From the NCBI GenBank assembly GCA_041601535.1, contig JBFIHZ010000070.1:1-14198 (forward strand): DNA of 14,198 bases. Direction: 5' to 3'. The position numbers and the translations under genes are program-made. Source of the stretch: JBFIHZ01 sp041601535. Its GTDB lineage: Bacteria; Pseudomonadota; Gammaproteobacteria; Xanthomonadales; SZUA-36. Positions 1 through 7,837 of the stretch are shown here, in pieces (the stretch's first letter is position 1; the number at the start of each line of letters is the position of its first letter). A model generated the notes under the pieces. That model saw only the letters and a list, made by a program, of their open reading frames with translations. It was not told where the DNA came from and did no database searches.

Positions 1-753
1 CAGCCGCCGGGCCAGGTTGCTGCCAATGTTGCCGCCGCCGGCCAGGATGATGCGACGCACCGGGTTTTCCATCGGTCGCAGGGCCTGCATTACGGCCAGG
101 ATGTGTTTGCGTGCGGCGAGGAAGAAAACGGTATCGTTTTCCTCTATCGTGGTGCCACCGTCCGGAATAATGGTCTTATCTTGCCGGTAAATGGCCGCTA
201 CTCGCGCATCTGCTCCGGCCGGCATGTTTTGCCTCAGGGTGTGCAGCCTTTGCCCCACCAGCGGGCCGCCGGCGTAGGTCTGGATAGCCACCAGTTGCGC
301 CCGGCCGTCGGCGAAATCCAGCACCTGCAGCGCGCCGGGATATTCAATCAGCCGGGCGATGTAATCCACGATCAGCGTCTCCGGACTGATCAATACGTCC
401 ACCGGGCAGTGTTCACGGTTGAACAGCTCGGGCTTTTCCATGTACTCGGAAGAGCGGATGCGGGCAATCCGGGTGGGGGTGTTGAACAGCGTATAAGCCA
501 CCTGGCAGGCCGTCATGTTCACTTCATCGCTGTTGGTCAGTGCGATCACGATATCGGCATCTTCAATGCCGGCGCGAATCAGCACTTTCGGGTGCGAGGC
601 AAACCCCTGCACCGCGCGGATATCCAGCTTGTCCTGCAGCTCTTTCAGCCGCGCCGAGTCGGTATCGACGATGGTGATGTCGTTTTCCTCGCTGGACAGG
701 CTGTGGGCCACGGTGGAGCCGACCTGGCCAGCACCAAGCACCACGATTTTCAT
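1..753 (-). CDS. trkA: TrkA, NAD-binding subunit of Trk K+ uptake (3' end missing)
   Basis: Peripheral cytoplasmic protein that binds NAD(H) and gates the TrkH/TrkG potassium channel. The 251 residues present start with MKIVVLGAGQVG, the glycine-rich loop of the first Rossmann (RCK) fold (residues 7-12), and have the expected acidic residue after strand 2 (IVD, D30). The stretch NMTACQVAYTLFNTPTRIARIR follows, split here as NMTACQVAYTL and FNTPTRIARIR, with the conserved IEYPGALQVLDFADG near residue 135. A TrkA-C segment comes next. The second Rossmann loop GGGNIG (residues 239-244) is reached just before the window ends. The family is about 457 aa, so roughly 200 residues lie outside. The start at 753 shares ATGA with the ntrX stop and is preceded by an AAGGGGG ribosome site inside ntrX, so translation is probably coupled. 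Nothing seen is broken. Identity is very secure. Confidence 0.97.
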   Translation of the reverse strand, partial: MKIVVLGAGQVGSTVAHSLSSEENDITIVDTDSARLKELQDKLDIRAVQGFASHPKVLIRAGIEDADIVIALTNSDEVNMTACQVAYTLFNTPTRIARIRSSEYMEKPELFNREHCPVDVLISPETLIVDYIARLIEYPGALQVLDFADGRAQLVAIQTYAGGPLVGQRLHTLRQNMPAGADARVAAIYRQDKTIIPDGGTTIEENDTVFFLAARKHILAVMQALRPMENPVRRIILAGGGNIGSNLARRL

Positions 754-2123
754 TTTTCATCCCCCTTGGCGGCCACCGTTTTGGGGTCGATGCCCAGGGC
801 GCGCAACTTGCGGTACAGGTGCGTGCGTTCCATGCCGACGGATTCTGCTAGTTTGCCCACGCTGCCGCCAGCCTGTTGCAGCTGGTAGCTGAGGTACTCG
901 CGTTCGAACTGTTCACGGGCCTCGCGCAAGGGCAGTTTGAATATTTCCGGATGGCCACCGTGCACCGCCGGTTCGGCCGGGTTCTGGCGCAACGCTTCTT
1001 CCACTTCGGTGGCGCTGACATCGCCATCGCCACCCAGGATCAATAGCCGTTGCACCAGGTTGCGCAACTCGCGCACGTTGCCCGGCCAGCTGTGATTGCG
1101 CAGGCGGTTTTGCGCCGCCACCGAAAAGGAACGGTAGGGCAGATCTTCGTTGTTGGGAAACCAGTCAGCGTAAAACCGTACCAGGTCGGGCACATCATCG
1201 GGCCGGTCACGCAGCGCGGGCACTTGCAGCGGCAGCACGTTCAGCCGGTAGTACAATTGCTCCAGCGCCGGTTCGCGTTGCGCCCGTTCCACCAGGTCCA
1301 CGCAGCCGCTGGCCATCAGCCGGCAGGTTTCGGAGCGGTCGCCACCGTTGCGTGCAAAGGGTGGGCTATCGAGCAACTGGCCCAGCAGCTTGCGCGCGTC
1401 CGCGGGAATGGCGTTGATTTCGCCCAGAAACAGGGTACCGCCCCGGGCTGCGGCAGCCAGTCCGCCGTTGTCATCCGCGCCTCGTTCGCCGCCCAGCAGG
1501 TAGCTGCGCAGGGTGTCGCAGTCCAGCTGGCTGTGATCCAGTGGCACAAAGGCCCCGTTGTGCTGGCTGCGCGCATGGATGTAACGCGCCAGTGCCTCGC
1601 GGCCGCTGCCGGCTTCGCCGGTGATCAGCACCGGCGAATCATGTTGTGCGGCCTGCTCCGCGCGGGAACGCAGTAACTGCATGGCGGGGCTGGTGCCAAT
1701 GGGCTCCCAGGCCGACGGCGAGGCACTGCGGCGGCCGGTTTCGGCCGGCGGTTTGCGGGCGGCCAGCGCTTTCTCCACGATGGCCAGCAATTTTGCCAGG
1801 GAAATGGGTTTCTGCACGAAATCGTGGGCGCCGAGGCGGGTGGCCTCCACCGCCGTTTCCACCGAGCCATGGCCGGACATCACCACCACCGGGCAGGGCA
1901 AGCCCTGGCCGGAGGACCACTCTTTCAGCAGCGTAATGCCGTCGACATCCGGCATCCAGATATCCAGCAGCACCAGGTCCGGAGTCAGGCGGGCAAACGC
2001 GGCGCGCGCTGCTTCGCCGTCTTCAGCCGTGCTGATGCGGTAGCCTTCGTCTTCCAGGATTTCCGAAACCAGGTGACGGATGTCGGGTTCGTCGTCGACT
2101 ACCAGTATGTGAGCTTGAGCCAT
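750..2123 (-). CDS. ntrX: NtrX-like response regulator with degenerate sigma-54 AAA+ domain
   Basis: Response regulator of 457 aa, paired with the upstream NtrY-like kinase. The receiver domain (about 5-120) is intact: acidic pair D10/D11, phospho-acceptor D54 in LLDIWMPD, S83 and K105. The central AAA+ domain (about 140-380) aligns with NtrC-family sigma-54 activators and keeps GGTLFL, RLNVLPL, RDRPDDVP and WPGNVREL. However, Walker A reads GEAGSGRE with R175 in place of the usual Lys. Walker B reads LFLGEI with G234 in place of Asp. The GAFTGA sigma-54 contact loop is absent: GERGADDNGG stands there and the segment is shortened. A Fis-type helix-turn-helix lies at about 418-445. I infer that it binds DNA under phosphorylation control but may not hydrolyse ATP or open sigma-54 promoters. 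The start ATG follows AACAAGGC. The stop overlaps the trkA start. The NtrX name rests on NtrY pairing and architecture, so it could equally be filed as a generic sigma-54 family regulator. Confidence 0.88.
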   Translation of the reverse strand: MAQAHILVVDDEPDIRHLVSEILEDEGYRISTAEDGEAARAAFARLTPDLVLLDIWMPDVDGITLLKEWSSGQGLPCPVVVMSGHGSVETAVEATRLGAHDFVQKPISLAKLLAIVEKALAARKPPAETGRRSASPSAWEPIGTSPAMQLLRSRAEQAAQHDSPVLITGEAGSGREALARYIHARSQHNGAFVPLDHSQLDCDTLRSYLLGGERGADDNGGLAAAARGGTLFLGEINAIPADARKLLGQLLDSPPFARNGGDRSETCRLMASGCVDLVERAQREPALEQLYYRLNVLPLQVPALRDRPDDVPDLVRFYADWFPNNEDLPYRSFSVAAQNRLRNHSWPGNVRELRNLVQRLLILGGDGDVSATEVEEALRQNPAEPAVHGGHPEIFKLPLREAREQFEREYLSYQLQQAGGSVGKLAESVGMERTHLYRKLRALGIDPKTVAAKGDEK

Positions 2124-2135
2124 GCCTTGTTCTTG

Positions 2136-2155
2136 ATGTTGCGTCGGCGCAACAT
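2136..2155 (-). other. Hairpin between ntrY and ntrX, just upstream of ntrX
   Basis: A perfect 8-base inverted repeat, ATGTTGCG and CGCAACAT, with a 4-base loop. It lies 12 bases upstream of the ntrX start. In the mRNA it would form a compact stem next to a weak ribosome site (AACAAGG). In DNA it is a near-palindrome that could serve as an operator. No T-run follows, so it is not a classical terminator. Confidence 0.5.
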
Positions 2156-2174
2156 GCTACTCCAATCATGTTCC

Positions 2175-2194
2175 CCTGCATAGGGACCTGCAGG
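2175..2194 (-). other. Second small hairpin after the ntrY stop
   Basis: A 6-base inverted repeat, CCTGCA and TGCAGG, with an 8-base loop. It starts 6 bases downstream of the ntrY stop codon. It is short and could be chance, but together with the stem at 2136-2155 it fills most of the only sizeable gap inside this part of the operon. Confidence 0.3.
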
Positions 2195-2200
2195 CGATGT

Positions 2201-4399
2201 TCAGACTTGTGCCAGTGGCAACAGTATGGTCAGCGCGGCACCGCCGCCGGGCAGGTTGTGCAGACGGATGCGGCCATCGTGTTCGCTGACAATCTTGCGG
2301 CAAATGGCCAGCCCCAGCCCACTGCCGCCCGGTTTGCCCGAAGCATACGGCTCAAACGGCTGATCCAGCACTGCCTGGGGGAAGCCGGGGCCGGAGTCCT
2401 GCACCTCCAGCTGTAACCAGCGGCGCTCATCCACCTGGATGACACTGGTTTCGATGCGGATGCTCACGCCACCGCCGGTACTGGCCTCCATGGCGTTGCG
2501 GATCAGGTTGTGCAGCAATTGCCGCAGGCGTCCCGCGTCCGCCGTCAACCCGTCCGGGCCGGGGCACAGCTGGCTGGTAAATTGCACATCGCCGCCGCCC
2601 TGTTGATACAGCGCAATGACTTCGGTGATCAGGTCATCCAGTTGCACGGGTGCGCGGCTCAGAACCGGTTCGCGCGCATAATCACCAAACGCATCCACCA
2701 GGGTGCGCAAGGCTTCCACCTGGGTAACGATGGTATTGGCGGCGCGGTCCAGCAGTTCACCATCGGCAGCATCCAGTTTGCTGGAAAGTTTCATATGCAG
2801 CCGTTCGGCCGCCAGCCGGATGGGGGTCAGCGGGTTCTTCACTTCGTGTGCCAGGCGTCGGGCCACCTCGGCCCAGGCCGCCTCGCGCTGCGCCAGGTTC
2901 AGCACCGTGACATCGTCGAATACGATAACCAGGCCGTGATCATCATCCACCTCGCTGCCGCCGTGCAATTCGCTGGCCCGCACCAGCAGAACCCGTGCAT
3001 TGTCATCCAGGGGCAGGCGGATTTCCTGCTGCCAGGCCTTGCGGCCGCGCTCTTTCTGGTGGCGTATCGCCTCGCACAAGGGCTGCAGATGGGGCGCCAG
3101 TTGCGGCAAGGTATGCAGTGGTACCGCCACGGTGCGGGACGGCAGAGCTTCCGGCGGCAGGTTGAGAATCTCCCGGCCCGCATTATTGACCTTGATGATA
3201 TGGCTGCTCGCATCCAGCGTGACCACCCCGGATGACAGATTGCCCAGCACGGTTTCAAGGTAATCGCCCTGGGCCTGCAATTCCGCCCGGCTGTGCTCGG
3301 CCGACAGGCTGGCGGCCTTCAGCGCCTGCGTCATGTCGTTGAAGGAGTTCACCAGGAAGCCAATTTCATCGCGTTCGCCGGCTTCCACTTCCTGGCCCAG
3401 GTCGCCGGCTGCGACATTGCGCGTGGCGCGTGACAGGCGTGACAGCGGCGCGACCATGCGGCGCGCCGCGTTCAGCGCAGCCAGGATGGCCAGCAGTACG
3501 GTGAGCAGCAAAACCAGCGACAGGATCAGCAGAAAGCTCTGCTTCAGCGATTCGCGCAGGTAACTCACGTTCTGGTAGCGGTGGTATTCCGACTCAATCG
3601 AATCGGTCAGCGCGGCAATATCTGCCGGCAACGGGTAAATCGCTTGCAGGATACGCGGCGTATCGCCGGGATAAACCGCCGGCATGGCCTCCATCACGCG
3701 GATGTGAAGCACCCCGTCGGCGGCCGGCTCAGCCGCCGCATACTCGCCCCGTTCGCGGACCTGCAACAGGGCGTAATCGCCCGGCCGTTCCGGCAGGCCA
3801 GTCAGTGAGCTGATATTGGCTGTGGCGCGCAGCGTGCCATCGTGGTCCAGCAGGGACAGCTCCGTCGGTCCGTTGGTCCGGACCCGTGCCAGCATGGCCT
3901 GGCGCATGGCTTCATCATCGTTCAGGCTTTGCAGCTCGGCGACGGTTTCGCGCAGCTGGTTTCTGACCTCCAGCGTGCGGCTGTCGAGGAACTGCTGGCC
4001 CAGTGCCAGCGAATCGGCCAGCGCCCGTTCGGTTTCCACGTCGAACCAGTTGTCAATGGTGCTGCTGAGAAACCAGGCCGAGAAGAAGTACACGATCAAG
4101 GCAGGCGGCAGGGACAGGATCAGGAAATTGCGCACCCAGCGGGCTGCCAGGCGGGCGCCCGGTGTTTCCGAACGCACCCGCCGTGCCAGCATCACCAGCC
4201 GCGAACCGATGCTCCACAGCAGCACCAGCAGTGCCAGCACGGTCAGCACCAGCACCCACACATAGCCTTGCTCCAGCCACGAGGTGCTGCCGTCTTCGGC
4301 CACCTGCTGCACGCCGCTGACCAGGAACAGCGCAATCAGCAGCGCCACCAGGATGGCGGCAATCGGCAGCGTGCGCAGCAGCAGGCGGCGCAGTTTCAT
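2201..4399 (-). CDS. ntrY: NtrY-like membrane sensor histidine kinase
   Basis: Sensor kinase of 732 aa with NtrY architecture. Membrane segments lie at about 11-29, 46-65, 91-111 and 288-311. A large extracytoplasmic domain (about 112-287) lies between the third and fourth. HAMP follows at 312-365, then a PAS domain at about 378-500 (starting LETVLGNLSSGVVTLD). The HisKA box has the phospho-acceptor His518 in AHEVKNPLTPIRLA. The catalytic domain has the N box NLIRNAMEAS (N635), G1 DSGPG (668-672), PFEPYASGK and G2 GSGLGLAI (692-699). All catalytic motifs are intact. I chose the ATG at 4399 because MKLRRLLLRTLP is a typical charged start before the first membrane helix. An ATG at 4519 would add 40 uncharacteristic residues and overlap the upstream gene by 73 bases. 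It sits 47 bases after the DUF4390 gene and 77 before ntrX, its presumed partner. The signal sensed is unknown. Confidence 0.93.
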   Translation of the reverse strand: MKLRRLLLRTLPIAAILVALLIALFLVSGVQQVAEDGSTSWLEQGYVWVLVLTVLALLVLLWSIGSRLVMLARRVRSETPGARLAARWVRNFLILSLPPALIVYFFSAWFLSSTIDNWFDVETERALADSLALGQQFLDSRTLEVRNQLRETVAELQSLNDDEAMRQAMLARVRTNGPTELSLLDHDGTLRATANISSLTGLPERPGDYALLQVRERGEYAAAEPAADGVLHIRVMEAMPAVYPGDTPRILQAIYPLPADIAALTDSIESEYHRYQNVSYLRESLKQSFLLILSLVLLLTVLLAILAALNAARRMVAPLSRLSRATRNVAAGDLGQEVEAGERDEIGFLVNSFNDMTQALKAASLSAEHSRAELQAQGDYLETVLGNLSSGVVTLDASSHIIKVNNAGREILNLPPEALPSRTVAVPLHTLPQLAPHLQPLCEAIRHQKERGRKAWQQEIRLPLDDNARVLLVRASELHGGSEVDDDHGLVIVFDDVTVLNLAQREAAWAEVARRLAHEVKNPLTPIRLAAERLHMKLSSKLDAADGELLDRAANTIVTQVEALRTLVDAFGDYAREPVLSRAPVQLDDLITEVIALYQQGGGDVQFTSQLCPGPDGLTADAGRLRQLLHNLIRNAMEASTGGGVSIRIETSVIQVDERRWLQLEVQDSGPGFPQAVLDQPFEPYASGKPGGSGLGLAICRKIVSEHDGRIRLHNLPGGGAALTILLPLAQV

Positions 4400-4446
4400 A
4401 CCGCCACCCGTGCCGTGACTGCCGGCCGCCTGTGTCGGTGAACTGC

Positions 4447-5040
4447 TCAAGCGCTGGCCGCAATCACGATGTGCTGGCTGTGCCAGCCGGAATCGTGTTG
4501 CCACTGCGGTGAGAACCACGCCGGCAGGCGCATCGGCGGCGGCACCCTGCGTTTGGCCAGGTAACTGCGGGCCCGCAGTTCAAAACTGCCGGCCGGTAAT
4601 CCGGCCTGTTGCAGGCGGATTTCAACCTGCTGCAACTGCGCTAGCACATGCCGCAGCCGCGGATAGGTACTGGTGTTTAGCGCCGGTGTACCGGACAACT
4701 GGTAGCGGTCGCTGAGTGGCAAATAACGGATCTCAAAGGACTGCAGGGCACTGGCCAGCTCGCGCCTGGAGCCTTCCGGGCGCAGGCTCAGTTTCATTTC
4801 CAGAAACAGCGGCACGCCATGGTTCAGCGCTTCGCGAGCCTCGGGGCTGAGCACCAGCTTCTGCCGGACTTTGACCATCAAGCCATCGTTGCTTTCCCGC
4901 GCTTCCAGGTCTTCAACCGTGATGCCAAAATCCCGCTCGACCGGCTGGCAGGCAGCCAGCAGGAACAACAGCAAAGCCGGCCAGCAACGCCGGCCCGTGA
5001 AGCTAATCGCTCTTGCGCAATACGGCGTAATAGAAACCAT
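4447..5040 (-). CDS. DUF4390 family lipoprotein
   Basis: Protein of 197 aa of unknown function, recognised as the DUF4390 family that sits between rsmB and an NtrY-type kinase in many proteobacteria. The N-terminus has an arginine-containing n-region, a hydrophobic stretch (PALLLFLLAA, 21-30) and a lipobox LAAC with Cys31 as the lipidation site. The +2 residue is Gln, not Asp, so outer-membrane sorting is expected. The rest is a soluble, beta-rich-looking domain with VKVRQKLVLSPEAREAL and FEIRYLPLSDRYQL, and no catalytic motif that I recognise. The ATG at 5040 lies inside rsmB (38-base overlap) but has an excellent ribosome site, GAGAAGGA, five bases upstream, which settles the start and suggests coupling to rsmB. 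Its position next to ntrY suggests an envelope role tied to that sensor; this is inference. Confidence 0.85.
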   Translation of the reverse strand: MVSITPYCARAISFTGRRCWPALLLFLLAACQPVERDFGITVEDLEARESNDGLMVKVRQKLVLSPEAREALNHGVPLFLEMKLSLRPEGSRRELASALQSFEIRYLPLSDRYQLSGTPALNTSTYPRLRHVLAQLQQVEIRLQQAGLPAGSFELRARSYLAKRRVPPPMRLPAWFSPQWQHDSGWHSQHIVIAASA

Positions 5041-6322
5041 CCATATCCTTCTCGCCGGTCAGGATTTGCCGGCCATGCATTTCCTTGATGCCCCAGTCCA
5101 CCTGCAGGACCTGTTCTTCGGCGTTGGCGGTGTTGTGCACAAAGTTTTTGATTTGCATGCTGTTTTCATCCTTGAACAGCGAGCAGGTAGCGTACACAAG
5201 GATACCGCCAGGCTCCAGCAGGGGCCAGAGCTGCTGCAGCAGGCGTTGCTGCAGCTGCACGGCTTCGTCCACCTGGCCCGGGGTGCGCAGATGCTTGATT
5301 TCGGGATGACGGCGGATTACGCCGCTGGCGGAGCACGGCGCATCCAGCAGGATGCGTTGAAACGGTTTGCCGTCCCACCAACTGTCCGGCTCACTGGCGT
5401 CGCCGGTCAGCACGGTGCATTTCAGATGCAGGCGCTGCAGATTCTGGCGGATCAGTTCCGCCCGTTCGGCATGCAGTTCCAGCGCTGTGACCAGGGCGCC
5501 TTTGGCGTGCTCCAGAATGTGGCAGGTTTTACCACCCGGCGCGGCGCAGGCATCCAGCACGCGCATGCCGCCGCTGGCATCCAGCAGTTCCGCCGCCAGT
5601 TGCGCAGCCGGGTCCTGCACCGACAGGTGGCCCTGGCTGAAGCCGGGCAGGGCGGTGACCGGGGCAGCCGGCGTGACCTTGATGGCATCGGCCGCCAGTG
5701 GGTGGGGTTCTACCTCGAAACCATCGTCTTCCAGACGTTCAATGACGTTTTCACGTTCCGGGCCGCTGCGGTTCAGGCGCAGCCACAGCGGTGCCTGGGC
5801 ATTGTTGGCCTGCAGGACCTGTTGCCAGTGATCGGGCCAGTCCGCGCGCAGACGCTGCACCATCCAGTCCGGGTGGGCAAACTGCTGCGGTTGTGTGGCC
5901 AGGCGGCTCAGCCAGTCTTCCTGCTCACGCTGAAAGCGCCGCAACAGCGCGTTCACCACGCCCACGGCCCAGGGTTTGTTCAGGTGCCGGGCGCATTCTG
6001 CTGTCTCGTGAATGGCGGCATGCGGCGCGGTCTGGTCATGCCACAGTTGCTGCAAGCCCAGCAGCACCAGGCGATGCAGATCGCGGTCGCGCGACTTGAA
6101 TGGCTTGTTGAGCAGCGCGTTGGCCAGCCAGTCCAGGGCGGTCAGCCAGCGCAATACACCGTAAGCCAGGTGGCGTGCCAGCGACAGGTCGCGCGCATCC
6201 TCGGGGTGCTTCTTGCTGGGCTGCAAGGCCGGGCTGTCGGCCAGGTTGCGGCCGTGATCCAGCACGTCGGCCAGCGCCTCCAGGGCGGTCAGCCGCGGGC
6301 CGCGGGCGCGGGGTTTTTTCAT
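5003..6322 (-). CDS. rsmB: 16S rRNA m5C967 methyltransferase RsmB
   Basis: SAM-dependent methyltransferase that makes 5-methylcytosine at position 967 (E. coli numbering) of 16S rRNA; 439 aa, the usual length. Residues about 8-130 form the NusB-like RNA-binding domain (ARHLAYGVLRWLTALDWL, HAAIHETAECARHLNKP, VNALLRRF). The C-terminal catalytic domain has the SAM loop DACAAPGGKT (257-266), motif IV LLDAPCSASG with Cys330, and motif VI YATCS with Cys380, the nucleophile of this family. The end DMDGFYYAVLRK is typical. The ATG at 6322 shares ATGA with the fmt stop, so translation is probably coupled. The 3' end overlaps the DUF4390 gene. No anomalies. Confidence 0.97.
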   Translation of the reverse strand: MKKPRARGPRLTALEALADVLDHGRNLADSPALQPSKKHPEDARDLSLARHLAYGVLRWLTALDWLANALLNKPFKSRDRDLHRLVLLGLQQLWHDQTAPHAAIHETAECARHLNKPWAVGVVNALLRRFQREQEDWLSRLATQPQQFAHPDWMVQRLRADWPDHWQQVLQANNAQAPLWLRLNRSGPERENVIERLEDDGFEVEPHPLAADAIKVTPAAPVTALPGFSQGHLSVQDPAAQLAAELLDASGGMRVLDACAAPGGKTCHILEHAKGALVTALELHAERAELIRQNLQRLHLKCTVLTGDASEPDSWWDGKPFQRILLDAPCSASGVIRRHPEIKHLRTPGQVDEAVQLQQRLLQQLWPLLEPGGILVYATCSLFKDENSMQIKNFVHNTANAEEQVLQVDWGIKEMHGRQILTGEKDMDGFYYAVLRKSD

Positions 6323-7302
6323 CGGTCCGCCACGGCGGCAATGGGCATGGTGAGTTGCTCCGGCAGGGTTCGCGCGTTGAGGTAGTCGGCGGCGGAAATT
6401 CTCCGGCCGCCGGGGCGTTGCAATTCCTGCAGTCTGAGCAAGCCTTCCCCGGTGGTCACATCAATGCCTTGCGGGCCGGCCGAAATGACCCGGCCTGGCT
6501 GTGCCGTGGAGGGCTGGCGGCTGTCGTTTTGTAGTGCGGTGGCCGCCCAGATACGGGTGCGCTCGCCATCGATGTCGCACCAGGCCACCGGCCAGGGATT
6601 GAACGCCCGGATGGTGCGTTCCAGTTGCAGCGCGGAACGGGACCAGTCCAGCCGGGCTTCGGCCTTGTCCAGCTTGGTGGCATAGCTTACCCCGGCGGAG
6701 TCCTGGGGCGTGGCGGCAGGAAGTTCGCCGTGTTGCAGCAGATCGAGGCACTGCAGCAGCGCCTCACCGCCCAGCACGGCCAGCCGGTCATGCAGGCTGG
6801 CGGCGGTTTCCCCGGCCTGCAGCTCGGTGGTCCTGCGCATCAATACCGGGCCGGTGTCGAGGCCGGCATCCATTTGCATGATGCACACGCCGCTGTGCGT
6901 ATCACCGGCCTGAATGGCGCGCTGGATGGGGGCCGCGCCGCGCCAGCGCGGCAACAACGAGGCATGGATGTTCCAGCAGCCATAACGCGGGGTGTCAAGG
7001 ATGGCGGTGGGCAGGATCAGGCCATACGCCACCACGATCATCAGGTCCGGCTGAAGGTCAGCCAGCCAGCGCTGCTCTTCAGCGTGTTTCAGGCTCAGCG
7101 GCTGGTGCACCGGCACACCATGGGCCTGGGCCAGGGTTTTCACAGGGCTGGCCAGCAGTTTTTGCCCGCGCCCGGCTTTGCGGTCGGGCTGGGTCAGCGC
7201 GGCCACTGGCGTGATGCCGCGGTCCAGCAAAGCCTGCAGTGCGACAGCCGCGAATTCCGGTGTGCCGGCGAACACCACTCGCAAGGGCTGGGAAGTGCTC
7301 AC
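6319..7302 (-). CDS. fmt: Methionyl-tRNA formyltransferase
   Basis: Transfers a formyl group from 10-formyl-tetrahydrofolate to Met-tRNA(fMet), which prepares the initiator tRNA; 327 aa, a normal length. The N-terminal Rossmann-like domain begins LRVVFAGTPEFA. The catalytic triad is N111, H113 and D149, in NIHASLLPRWRGAAP and MQMDAGLDTGP. The SLLPRWRG motif is intact. The C-terminal OB-like tRNA-binding domain includes YATKLDKAEARLDW and IRAFNPWPVAW. The start is GTG at 7302, with GAAGG five bases upstream and 10 bases after the def stop. The order def-fmt-rsmB is a conserved bacterial block that links formylation to deformylation. Confidence 0.98.
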   Translation of the reverse strand: MSTSQPLRVVFAGTPEFAAVALQALLDRGITPVAALTQPDRKAGRGQKLLASPVKTLAQAHGVPVHQPLSLKHAEEQRWLADLQPDLMIVVAYGLILPTAILDTPRYGCWNIHASLLPRWRGAAPIQRAIQAGDTHSGVCIMQMDAGLDTGPVLMRRTTELQAGETAASLHDRLAVLGGEALLQCLDLLQHGELPAATPQDSAGVSYATKLDKAEARLDWSRSALQLERTIRAFNPWPVAWCDIDGERTRIWAATALQNDSRQPSTAQPGRVISAGPQGIDVTTGEGLLRLQELQRPGGRRISAADYLNARTLPEQLTMPIAAVADR

Positions 7303-7312
7303 GCAGCCTTCA

Positions 7313-7837
7313 TCACAGCACCGCTGCCGGATTTTTCACGGCCTGGCGTTTTTGCTTCTCCAGCTTTTTCCTTACCATGCGTTGCTTCAACGGCGAGAGA
7401 TAGTCCACGAACAGCACGCCTTTGAGGTGATCCATTTCATGCTGCAGGCAAATGGCCGCCATCCCTTCCAGGGTTTCTTCAAAGCTTGAACCATCAACGT
7501 TCTGGGCCCTGACGCGCACTTTCTGCGCGCGGCTGACCTCGGCATAAATGCCAGGCACCGACAGGCAGCCTTCTTCGCAGGTCTCGTCGCCGTCGGTTTC
7601 CAGTACCTCCGGGTTGATGTAGACGCGTGACTGGTCACGGGTGTCGCTGACATCCAGCACCAGCAGCTGACGGTGCACGTTTACCTGGGTGGCCGCCAGG
7701 CCAATGCCGTTTTCCGCATACATCGTTTCAGTCATATCTGTGATAAGTTGTCGCAGCGCGGCGTCAAACTGCTCCACCGGCTTGGCTACCGTTCTCAGTC
7801 GAGGGTCGGGAAACTCCAGAATTTCTAGTTTGGACAT
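7313..7837 (-). CDS. def: Peptide deformylase
   Basis: Metalloenzyme that removes the N-formyl group from nascent proteins at the ribosome exit; 174 aa. All three signature motifs are present: GIGLAATQ (44-51), EEGCLSVPG with metal ligand Cys91, and QHEMDHLKG with His133, catalytic Glu134 and His137. The lysine-rich C-terminal tail (QRMVRKKLEKQKRQA) matches the ribosome-binding helix of gammaproteobacterial deformylases. It is the first gene of the leftward operon and is divergent from tsaP. The ATG at 7837 gives the standard N-terminus (MSKLEILEFPDPRLR). Confidence 0.98.
   Translation of the reverse strand: MSKLEILEFPDPRLRTVAKPVEQFDAALRQLITDMTETMYAENGIGLAATQVNVHRQLLVLDVSDTRDQSRVYINPEVLETDGDETCEEGCLSVPGIYAEVSRAQKVRVRAQNVDGSSFEETLEGMAAICLQHEMDHLKGVLFVDYLSPLKQRMVRKKLEKQKRQAVKNPAAVL

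Noticed and set aside
1050..1676. Plus-strand frame opposite ntrX
   Set aside because: Shadow frame. I considered whether ntrX degeneracy might mean the other strand is coding, but the receiver and HTH motifs fix the ntrX frame.
4400..4519. Extended ntrY start at 4519
   Set aside because: The added 40 residues are not membrane- or family-like and would overlap the upstream gene by 73 bases.
4871..6385. 504-codon open frame antisense to rsmB and the DUF4390 gene
   Set aside because: Glutamine/histidine/alanine-rich shadow translation with no motif; both opposite genes are clearly real.
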